NCBI RefSeq assembly: GCF_012935325.2
Contig: NZ_JABBYG020000033.1
Location: 1-42,856 of the forward strand
Length of the DNA: 42,856 nt
Direction: 5' to 3'
Source: Paenibacillus sp. PL91
GTDB lineage: Bacteria > Bacillota > Bacilli > Paenibacillales > Paenibacillaceae
Below the pieces are notes generated by a model. That model had not been told where the DNA came from. It saw nothing but the letters and a program-made list of their open reading frames with translations, and ran no database searches. The translations under genes were made by a program, and so were the position numbers. Shown piece after piece: positions 32,759 through 39,926 of this stretch. Each line of letters begins with the position of its first letter. The stretch's first letter is position 1.

Positions 32759-33228
32759 AAGTCCATCACTTTGAAGCGGTTTTGGTGAAACCGGCGGTTG
32801 TTGGGGCGTGGACATATGTGAAGGTACCATTTGACGTAGAGGAGCATTATGGCTCTAAATCGCAGGTCGCGGTAAAAGGGACGGTAAATGGTATTGCCTA
32901 CAAAGGGTCGCTAATGCCTCATGGCAACGGGATGCATTATATGGTCGTTAACCAAGCGTTAAGAGATGCAGCAAAGGCAGAGGCAGGCAGCGAAGTTAGT
33001 GTTACAATGGAACGCGACGAGGATGAACGCAGGATATCGTTGCCGGACGATTTTGCCCATCAGCTAGCGGCTAATGAGGCGGCAGGAGCTTTTTTTCAAA
33101 ATCTCGCCTACTCTTATCAGAAAGAATACGTCAGCTGGATTGAAGCGGCGAAGAAGGCTGAAACGAGAATAGACCGGATCAGCAAAGCGATTCAGAGATT
33201 ATCTGGCGGGCAAAAGCTGAAATCATAA
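32755..33228 (+). CDS. DUF1905 / YdeI-OmpD-associated family protein
   Basis: This 157-residue protein has an N-terminal small beta-barrel like DUF1905 (FEAVLVKPAVVGAWTYVKVPF, with GTVNG and GNGMHYMVVNQ) and a C-terminal YdeI/OmpD-associated helical part (RISLPDDFAHQLAANEAAGAFF). The function is unknown. Its ATG overlaps the desR stop by 4 bases, so it is translationally coupled to desR and regulated with it. A terminator follows immediately. Confidence 0.85.
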   Translation: MKVHHFEAVLVKPAVVGAWTYVKVPFDVEEHYGSKSQVAVKGTVNGIAYKGSLMPHGNGMHYMVVNQALRDAAKAEAGSEVSVTMERDEDERRISLPDDFAHQLAANEAAGAFFQNLAYSYQKEYVSWIEAAKKAETRIDRISKAIQRLSGGQKLKS

Positions 33229-33272
33229 TACGCCATCGAGACGGCATTGACGCTCTCTAGGGCGTATTTTTG
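33228..33272 (+). terminator. Intrinsic terminator of the desK-desR-DUF1905 unit
   Basis: Stem ATACGCC (33228-33234) / GGCGTAT (33261-33267), followed by a T-run. Confidence 0.8.
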
Positions 33273-33330
33273 TTATTTTGAGTGATCGATACGACTTAAG
33301 GAAAGAGTACTAAGGAAGGGAGTTAATGGG

Positions 33331-34773
33331 ATGAGCTATAATAATTTGACACTTCATACCGACAAATATCAAATCAATATGATGTACGCGCATTGGCTGC
33401 AAGGAACGATGAATGAGAAAGCGGTATTTGAAACTTATTTCCGCAAGCTTCCATTCGGCAACGGCTTTGCCGTATTTGCGGGATTAGAGAGAATCGCGGA
33501 CTATATCCGCTCGCTCCATTTTGGCGATGAGGAAATTGCCTATTTGCGTACCCAGGAGGAGAATTACAAGGAAGAGTTTCTGGACGCGCTGCGCGAGTTT
33601 TGTTTTACGGGCAATATTTATTCGGTGGAGGAAGGAACGCTTGTTTTTCCCGGCGAGCCGCTGCTTTGCGTGGAGGCACGCATATTTGAAGCGCAGCTTG
33701 TAGAGACCGCGATCCTTAACGTCATGAACTATCAGACGCTGATCGCGACGAAGGCTGCACGTATTAAGCAGGTTGCGCCGGATGATGTGCTGCTTGAGTT
33801 CGGGACGAGGCGCGCGCAAGAGGCTGACGCTGCCATATGGGGGGCTAGGGCCACTTATATTGCCGGCTTCCATGCGACTTCCAATATGCGAGCGGGCATG
33901 CTCTTTGGCATTCCTGCCAAAGGAACGCATGCTCATTCTTGGATACAGGGACATGACACGGAGGAAGAGGCTTTCCGCGCCTATGCAGAATCGCTGCCTG
34001 ACTATGTGACGCTGCTGATCGATACCTATAATACGCTCAAAAGCGGGGTTCCGAACGCAATAAAAATTGCCCATGAATTAGAGAAGCAAGGAAAACGGAT
34101 GAATGCGATCCGTTTGGATAGCGGCGACCTCGCGTATCTATCGCAAATGGCGCGAAAGATGCTGGATGAAGCGGGGTTGTCCTACGTGCAAATCGTTGCT
34201 TCCAATGACTTGGATGAGGGGATTATCGCTAATCTCAAATCACAGGGCGCAAAGATTGATGTATGGGGCGTTGGGACGAAGCTGATTACCGCTACGGATC
34301 AGCCGTCGCTCGGCGGCGTGTACAAGCTGGTCGCGCGTGAGAAGGCTGGCAGCTACGAGCCGGTTATTAAAATTTCGGCTAACCCGGAGAAGGTATCGAC
34401 TCCAGGCTTCAAGGAGCTGTACCGCATTGTAAATACGCAAACCGGAAAAGCAGAGGCGGATTATATTACGCTTAAAGGGGAGCAGCATCTTGAAAGGGGC
34501 GAGCGAATTAAGCTTTTTGACCCCATTCATCCTTATATTCACAAATTCATTGAGCATTATAAAGCAGTTCCGTTATTAAAACCTATCTTTGTTCAGGGGG
34601 AATTGGTGTACAAGCTGCCAAGCCTCGAGCAAATCCGCAGCTACCACCAGGGACAGTTTGAGTTGTTTTGGCCGCAATATTTGAGGAAGCTGAACGCTGA
34701 AGCGTATCGCGTCAATTTAAGCGAAGCATTATGGGAACTGAAGAGGGATTTGATTCAGCGGCATCAGATGTAG
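33331..34773 (+). CDS. pncB: Nicotinate phosphoribosyltransferase
   Basis: This 480-residue member of the nicotinate PRTase family has LTLHTDKYQINMMYAHW at the N-terminus, FAGLERI, LLEFGTRRAQEADAA, GTHAHSW (with the phosphorylatable His) and IRLDSGDL, all diagnostic for PncB. It converts nicotinate and PRPP to NaMN with ATP hydrolysis. It is monocistronic with SD AAGGGAG. It complements the nicotinamide-directed gene near 5.5 kb. The two belong to different branches of the type II PRTases. Confidence 0.95.
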   Translation: MSYNNLTLHTDKYQINMMYAHWLQGTMNEKAVFETYFRKLPFGNGFAVFAGLERIADYIRSLHFGDEEIAYLRTQEENYKEEFLDALREFCFTGNIYSVEEGTLVFPGEPLLCVEARIFEAQLVETAILNVMNYQTLIATKAARIKQVAPDDVLLEFGTRRAQEADAAIWGARATYIAGFHATSNMRAGMLFGIPAKGTHAHSWIQGHDTEEEAFRAYAESLPDYVTLLIDTYNTLKSGVPNAIKIAHELEKQGKRMNAIRLDSGDLAYLSQMARKMLDEAGLSYVQIVASNDLDEGIIANLKSQGAKIDVWGVGTKLITATDQPSLGGVYKLVAREKAGSYEPVIKISANPEKVSTPGFKELYRIVNTQTGKAEADYITLKGEQHLERGERIKLFDPIHPYIHKFIEHYKAVPLLKPIFVQGELVYKLPSLEQIRSYHQGQFELFWPQYLRKLNAEAYRVNLSEALWELKRDLIQRHQM

Positions 34774-35124
34774 AAAATCGCCTGTTCCAAATGGGACAAG
34801 TCAAGAAGCTCATATTTTTATGACGCTTGGGCCGTTTCAAGCTTCGCCAGTGAAGGAGCATATACACGAGGCCTTTAGGCTAATTCGTGAAGCAGGGGAT
34901 TCCAGGGTACACACCTTCTTGTTCGATCCAAGCCAATGCGGAGCGGGATGGGATGGGTGAAACGGGGCATCCGAATAATTACCCATGCGCTTATGGCGGA
35001 GCAACTAGTCGGCGGAATAAACGAAAAACCGGTTGGTAAAACCGGCAATCGCTAAGGGACTGTTCCAAATAGTCCTGTTGGGAATTTTGTCGTCCCACTT
35101 TAAAACACGAATGATCAGAAAGCT
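34774..35124. other. Gene-poor gap with possible remnant sequence
   Basis: No convincing gene is seen. The 11-mer CTGTTCCAAAT occurs at 34782-34792 and 35060-35070, the second within GGACT-GTTCCAAAT-AGTCC (35057-35075) and a larger GGGAC/GTCCC pair (35056-35060, 35092-35096). GGGAC/GTCCC-ended hairpins of this type resemble insertion-sequence ends. A 46-codon frame (34820-34960) has no SD. A decayed mobile element is possible but not shown. Confidence 0.3.
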
Positions 35125-35170
35125 AAGCCTCCAACTCCACTTCCGAAGCGGGTTTGGAGGCTTTTAATTT
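35125..35170 (+). terminator. Intrinsic terminator
   Basis: Perfect 10-bp stem AAGCCTCCAA (35125-35134) / TTGGAGGCTT (35154-35163), followed by TTAATTTT on the plus strand. It lies between pncB and the convergent esterase gene. Confidence 0.7.
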
Positions 35171-35227
35171 TGGTATATTTTATTTCAATAATATCTTATT
35201 GTGTAAATCTCTTTGTCTTACATGACT

Positions 35228-36193
35228 CTAGCTTTGCAAGTAATCCATAAATAATTGCAGGCGCGGCGCAATGGAGCCGGGTACAAGCTCATGACCGAAG
35301 TAGCGATAGACGGCGATGTCTTTCTCGCAGGCTAAATGATTATAGACGGCAAAAACGGTAGATGGAGGCGTAATATCGTCTATGAGGCCGATCGTCAGCC
35401 ATGAGTAGCAGCGAATGCGCGGCGCTAAATTCATAATGTCGAAATAGCTCAACGTTTCCTTCGCGTTGGTCTCGATCGCTGGGCTGCCCGAATGGCGGCG
35501 GAAGTAGTCATTCAACTCGCTGTATGGCCCGCGCGGCGTTACGTCGATTGCGCGCTCAAAATCCGATAAGTAAGGGTGATCTGCAACCGCAAGCTTAGGA
35601 ACGTCCGATAGCGCAGCTGCTGCGAGCGTAATCGCTCCGCCTTGGCTGCCGCCTGTTACCGCGATTCGGCTAGCGTCAACCTCCGGCATAGCCGCTAGTA
35701 CATCAATGGCGCGCACCGCATCCATATAGACAGCACGGTAATAATATTCCTCTTTGTTTTGGATGCCCTTGGCCATCCAGCCCGCAACATGCCCGTTAGA
35801 TGAAATGACATTATCCTGGCTCTCTCCGTGCTGGCCGCGGCAGAACATTTTGAGAACGGCATAGCCTTTCAAGGCAAGATTAACCGTATCATGTACATCG
35901 CCGTCAACACACCAATTGTAGCCGTGATAGGAGACGATGCCCGGCAGTGGCTCTTTCTGGTCTGGCAAAGCGAGAAGCGCTTCGATTTTCGCGTCATTAA
36001 AGCCTTGGTAGAAGACGCGGTAAACCTTTATGCCCTTCACCGGATAGCTCAGTTCAGTGCGCTCGTATGCAAGCGGTACTTTGGCTAATTCGGACAGCGT
36101 CGCAGTCCAAAAATCTTCAAAGTCATCTCGACGCGTCAAAGCCGGCTTATATTCACGTAATTGATCAAGGGGCAAATCATAGGGCTGTGCCAT
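35228..36193 (-). CDS. Acetyl esterase / cephalosporin-C deacetylase family (AXE1)
   Basis: This 321-residue alpha/beta hydrolase is the size of B. subtilis Cah (318). It has YHGYNW (oxyanion region), the nucleophile motif GGSQGG, the family's RGQ segment (CRGQHGES), an acid in GLIDDITPP, and a late His in YFGHELVPG. It removes acetyl groups from xylo-oligosaccharides or cephalosporin C. The start at 36193 (SD AAGGCGG) avoids overlap with the upstream TPR gene; the frame is open to 36280. It is the third gene of a minus-strand operon after an AAA ATPase and the TPR protein. Confidence 0.92.
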   Translation of the reverse strand: MAQPYDLPLDQLREYKPALTRRDDFEDFWTATLSELAKVPLAYERTELSYPVKGIKVYRVFYQGFNDAKIEALLALPDQKEPLPGIVSYHGYNWCVDGDVHDTVNLALKGYAVLKMFCRGQHGESQDNVISSNGHVAGWMAKGIQNKEEYYYRAVYMDAVRAIDVLAAMPEVDASRIAVTGGSQGGAITLAAAALSDVPKLAVADHPYLSDFERAIDVTPRGPYSELNDYFRRHSGSPAIETNAKETLSYFDIMNLAPRIRCYSWLTIGLIDDITPPSTVFAVYNHLACEKDIAVYRYFGHELVPGSIAPRLQLFMDYLQS

Positions 36194-36239
36194 TTTGCTA
36201 ACCGCCTTTTTATTGGAATGTTGTTGCAGATGGTAAATA

Positions 36240-37112
36240 CTACCTTCGGCGCGTCCAGCCAAAAACTTTGACATGAACAAGCAGCCTGGTTACCCAGTGG
36301 GTAATGATATAGAGGACGATAAAGACGATGACGAGCGGTCTGAATAAGAACCAAAGCACGATCCAGCTTAGAAAAACTTGCCATGGCTTCATTTTCTTAA
36401 TGAGGTTGCCAGGCATAAGCATGATGCGATAGAACGTATAGTTTTTTTGCAGCCCCTTAAGAAATTCCTGGCGAATTTGCTTGTTGTCGGGATCGAGCCT
36501 GATCGCATTTTTGAGCATGAGCAAATAATCGTCATAATCACTCCGCTGTTCGGCGGACCAAGCCAAATATAAATAGACCAAATCCGATTCTACCTCTAAA
36601 CGCAAAGCGACGTTCGACAAACGTTTAGATTCGGAGTTATTTTTCAGCAGAGCTTCCGTGTAGCTTAAATTAGCCAAATAGAGCGGATTTTCAGGGGAAA
36701 TTTCGAGCCCCTTTAACAGGTAATCTCTGCTCTCATTGAATTTTGCTTTCTTATTGCTTATATTAGCACGCAAGAAAAAATAATGAGGCTCATAGGGATC
36801 GATTCGCTGCGCTTCGTCTATGGCTTCTAATGCGTCCTTCCAATGTTCCATTTCGTAATACGTATTGGCGCGAACGAACCAGGCAAGCTCGTTTTCCGGG
36901 TCGCGCTGCAGCGCCTCGCCGGACCAGTGAATGGCCTGATCATAGTTCTCCATACGGAGGCACACATGGCCAAGCAGCGCATAAGCATCCGGATCGTATG
37001 GCGTTTCCCGAATAAGCTGGAGCGCTTCCTCGGAAGCCTCTTTATATTTATTCCACTGCATCAGCTGTTGAATGCGATCATGTCGCTGGCTGCTTATAGC
37101 TCTCTCTATCAT
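36240..37112 (-). CDS. TPR-repeat protein with C-terminal membrane segment
   Basis: This 290-residue protein has about five tetratricopeptide repeats in residues 10-215 (for example DAYALLGHVCLRMENYDQA, AWFVRANTYYEMEHWKDA), then a hydrophobic C-terminal region (VFLSWIVLWFLFRPLVIVFIVLYII) and a basic tail (WTRRR). It is a tail-anchored membrane TPR scaffold. It starts 27 bases after the AAA ATPase gene with SD GAGGTAGG, so the two are co-expressed and may interact. Specific role unknown. Confidence 0.88.
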   Translation of the reverse strand: MIERAISSQRHDRIQQLMQWNKYKEASEEALQLIRETPYDPDAYALLGHVCLRMENYDQAIHWSGEALQRDPENELAWFVRANTYYEMEHWKDALEAIDEAQRIDPYEPHYFFLRANISNKKAKFNESRDYLLKGLEISPENPLYLANLSYTEALLKNNSESKRLSNVALRLEVESDLVYLYLAWSAEQRSDYDDYLLMLKNAIRLDPDNKQIRQEFLKGLQKNYTFYRIMLMPGNLIKKMKPWQVFLSWIVLWFLFRPLVIVFIVLYIITHWVTRLLVHVKVFGWTRRR

Positions 37113-37139
37113 AGAAATGCCTACCTCGCAATTAGTCGA

Positions 37140-38105
37140 TTATTTTAAACTATTTTTTTTCATATAATCGAGCACGATTTGATAGTCTTGGTTGACATCA
37201 CTGAACGTTGCATAGTTTTTGGCAGTGGCAAACCAGTCAAGCGTTGTCGCTTTCCGCTGCTTGGACGCTTTCTTCAAATCATCCTGCAAGATCGGCTCAA
37301 TAACACCGGATTCAAGTGTTCTCTCCAATGCGCCTTCAACGGCATCCTTCACGATTTGCTCCAGATCAGCGCCTGAGAAATGCTTCGTTTCCTTCGCGAT
37401 TTTGCTCAAATCGAGCGAGGAGAGCGGCTTGCCTGAAAGCTTCAGCTGCAGTATCGTTTCCCGTTCATTTTCTTCCGGCGGCGGTACAAAAATCATATGG
37501 TTAAACCGGCCGGGTCTGCGCAGCGCCGAATCGAGGTACCAAGGCGTGTTCGTCGCGCCAATGACAAATACTTGATCGTTAAATGTCCGAAGCCCGTCAA
37601 GCTCCATCAAAAGCTGATTGACGAGGATGCGGTCATGATGCTGACGCATTTGGTTGCGGCTGCCGCCCATTGCGTCGAGCTCGTCGATAAAGATGACACA
37701 GGGCTTATTTTCACGCGCTTTCTCGAAAATATCATGCAAATTGTTCTCGCTCTGCCCAACGTACATGCCAAGGATGGCCTGCAGCTCGATATGCATGAAG
37801 TTCGCATCTATTTCACCGGCAACTGCTCTAGCAAGAAAGGTTTTGCCGCAGCCGGGAGGACCGTAGAGCAGCAGGCTTCCTCCCGCTTCCTTGCCATAGG
37901 CCGCAAACAGCTCAGGCTGCTTCAGCGGCAAAATAAAGTTCATGCGAATTTTTTTCTTCACATCTTCAAGTCCACCCACATCGGCGAAAGTCTCATCCGG
38001 TTTCTCGGACTCAACTAAATCTTTTCCATTCGCATCAAAATGAAGCACCTTCAGCTTATTGCGACGGCGATCTGCGAGCTCATCACGGTCGTTATGATCA
38101 GACAT
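37140..38105 (-). CDS. AAA+ ATPase (Cdc48/Vps4/SpoVK-like)
   Basis: This protein of about 321 residues has a charged ~40-residue N-terminal part, then one AAA module: FADVGGLEDVK, Walker A GPPGCGKT (82-89), an aromatic pore loop MYVGQSE, Walker B FIDELDA, sensor/arginine-finger regions GATNTP and RRPGRF, and the C-terminal helical lid (FSGADLEQIV). No protease or transmembrane domain is present, so it is an unfoldase/segregase rather than FtsH. The ATG at 38105 fits AAAGGA 8 bases upstream; ATGs at 38111 and 38114 overlap that SD. It is first in the operon with the membrane TPR protein, a plausible adaptor. Confidence 0.92.
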   Translation of the reverse strand: MSDHNDRDELADRRRNKLKVLHFDANGKDLVESEKPDETFADVGGLEDVKKKIRMNFILPLKQPELFAAYGKEAGGSLLLYGPPGCGKTFLARAVAGEIDANFMHIELQAILGMYVGQSENNLHDIFEKARENKPCVIFIDELDAMGGSRNQMRQHHDRILVNQLLMELDGLRTFNDQVFVIGATNTPWYLDSALRRPGRFNHMIFVPPPEENERETILQLKLSGKPLSSLDLSKIAKETKHFSGADLEQIVKDAVEGALERTLESGVIEPILQDDLKKASKQRKATTLDWFATAKNYATFSDVNQDYQIVLDYMKKNSLK

Positions 38106-38197
38106 CGTCATCATCCTTTAATAAATAATTTGCTCTTAGTGTAACAAATTTTTGACGATCATTGGTAGATACTGTACAGAAATAAAAGAACCGGACA

Positions 38198-38635
38198 TTA
38201 TTCCGCAAGGAGAGGAATAAGCGGCTTGTAGTCAATCGGGGTAGACATGACGATCATCGTCGTGGAATCGCCGTATTTGCCGCATGCGTTGATGAATGCC
38301 TCCAGCGACTGCATGGATTCGGTTACGACCTTCAGCAAATAGTTGTATTGCCCGCTTATCCGGTGGCACTCCACTAAATCGTCGGCCTGCTTGCAAAATT
38401 TAACAAGTCCTTCGCAATCTTTAGTATGGAAGAGCAGAAAGGCAGTCATCGTTTTATTGATCTTTTGTGCGGGGACAACGGCGCGGTATTGGCTGATGAT
38501 TTCTTTTTCTTCCAGTCTTCGAACCCGTTCCGTGACGGCAGGCTGAGAGAGCCCGACTAATTTTCCTAATTCCGTCAGTGAAATCCTCCCTTGCTCCTGC
38601 ATGATGGCAATGATTTTTTGGTCAAGCTGGTCCAT
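38198..38635 (-). CDS. Lrp/AsnC family transcriptional regulator
   Basis: This 145-residue protein has an N-terminal HTH (GRISLTELGKLVGLSQPAVTERVRRLEE) and the RAM effector-binding domain (residues ~65-145). It is transcribed divergently from an OYE-family flavoprotein with 158 bases between, so regulation of that gene is plausible. The AT-rich gap holds TTTATGATGA-like tracts but no operator that I can define. Confidence 0.93.
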   Translation of the reverse strand: MDQLDQKIIAIMQEQGRISLTELGKLVGLSQPAVTERVRRLEEKEIISQYRAVVPAQKINKTMTAFLLFHTKDCEGLVKFCKQADDLVECHRISGQYNYLLKVVTESMQSLEAFINACGKYGDSTTMIVMSTPIDYKPLIPLLAE

Positions 38636-38793
38636 TTAAACATCTCCTTTAAAAACATAAGTAAGGGCATTATTTTATGATGAAAATAAAGATGAATTGA
38701 GGATAAGTCCGTTGTTTTTCCATTCAACACTTGAAAATTATCATATAAAATGAAGATACATTTTGTAAAGGTTTATGAGAGGAGAGAGACGAT

Positions 38794-39822
38794 ATGAGTT
38801 TGCTGTTTACGCCATTTACCATTCGTAATGTGGAGCTCAAAAATCGCATCATGATGTCCCCTATGGGAACGCTGGCCGCTGGCGAGGATGGAAAAGTGAC
38901 AGAGTGGCATAAGCTGCATTATGGTGCTAGAGCGCTTGGGCAGGTAGCATTGATCATGCTGGAGGTAAGCGCGGTGATGGAGCAGGGGAGGGACAGCGGA
39001 TCGCTTGGCATTTGGAGCGACGACCACATTCCCAAGCTGAAGGAATTGACGGAGCTATTGCACGCACAGGGATCAAAGGCTGGCATCCAGCTTTGGCTGG
39101 CCGGACGTAAAACGAATAGGCAGGGAATGGCGGTATCCGCCTCGGAAATCGCAGATAGAGAAAGAGTGGCAAGAGTGCTCACATTGGAAGAAATTCAGGA
39201 TGTGATATATGCCTTTAAGGCAGCAGCCATACGAGCGGCAGCCGCTGGATTCGATGTTATTGAGCTTCATGCCGCGCATGGCTATTTGCTTAACGATTTT
39301 CTCTCGCCATATACGAACAAGAGGGAAGATCAGTACGGCGGCACAAGGGAAAAAAGATTTCGACTGCTGCAGGAGGTCATTACGGAAATCCGCGGCGTCT
39401 GGAACGGCCCCTTGTTTGTGCGTGTGTCGGCTGAAGAATACGGTCCTGAGGGGAATCGGGTAGAAGACTATGTGTATTATGCATCGCGGATGAAGGAGCT
39501 GGGCGTTGATTTGATTGATGTCAGCAGCGGAGGCGTGTATCCGGACAAACCAAAGGTTTATCCTGGATATCAGGTACCCTATTCGGAGCAGATCCGGCGC
39601 GGCTCAGGTCTACCAACTGCGGCAGTCGGGCTGATCACATCAGGCTTGCAAGCCGAAGAAATTTTGCAAAACGGGCGTGCAGATCTGATCGCGGTTGGCA
39701 GGGAGCTGCTCCGGAACCCCTTTTGGCCAAGGGTAGCTGCTGAGCAGCTCGGCATTAATATAGATGAGCCTGCCCCTTATCGCGGCCATTGGTTTGATTA
39801 CAGGCATGCCGTTTCGGAGTAA
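38794..39822 (+). CDS. Old Yellow Enzyme family flavoprotein (YqjM/NamA-like) with altered active site
   Basis: The 342-residue FMN TIM barrel is similar to B. subtilis YqjM along its length, including HAAHGYLLNDFLSP with His159, His162 and Tyr164, DQYGG, and ILQNGRADLIAVGRELLRNP. Key YqjM residues differ: MSPMCMYSS is MSPMGTLAA here (Cys26 and Tyr28 replaced by Gly25 and Leu27), QLAHAGRK is QLWLAGRK, and the C-terminal ERGW is replaced by an extended tail. It is probably NAD(P)H-dependent with a different substrate or redox potential from ordinary enoate reductases. SD AGGAGAGA; divergent Lrp-type regulator. Confidence 0.9.
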   Translation: MSLLFTPFTIRNVELKNRIMMSPMGTLAAGEDGKVTEWHKLHYGARALGQVALIMLEVSAVMEQGRDSGSLGIWSDDHIPKLKELTELLHAQGSKAGIQLWLAGRKTNRQGMAVSASEIADRERVARVLTLEEIQDVIYAFKAAAIRAAAAGFDVIELHAAHGYLLNDFLSPYTNKREDQYGGTREKRFRLLQEVITEIRGVWNGPLFVRVSAEEYGPEGNRVEDYVYYASRMKELGVDLIDVSSGGVYPDKPKVYPGYQVPYSEQIRRGSGLPTAAVGLITSGLQAEEILQNGRADLIAVGRELLRNPFWPRVAAEQLGINIDEPAPYRGHWFDYRHAVSE

Positions 39823-39845
39823 GGAATCGTTCCTCCCATGGAAAT

Positions 39846-39903
39846 AACAAAAGATCGCTCACGAGCTACCCTTTTTAGGATAGACGCGGCGATCTTTTGT
39901 TCG
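39846..39903. terminator. Bidirectional intrinsic terminator
   Basis: Perfect 13-bp stem AACAAAAGATCGC (39846-39858) / GCGATCTTTTGTT (39889-39901) between convergent genes; each strand reads T-rich after the stem. Confidence 0.8.
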
Positions 39904-39926
39904 ATGGGCGGGCTATGAATGGGTGG

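Noticed and set aside
33484..34074. 196-codon frame antisense to pncB
   Set aside because: Low-quality composition and full overlap with the clear PncB coding sequence.
34820..34960. 46-codon frame after pncB
   Set aside because: No SD, no recognisable domain, inside a region that looks decayed.
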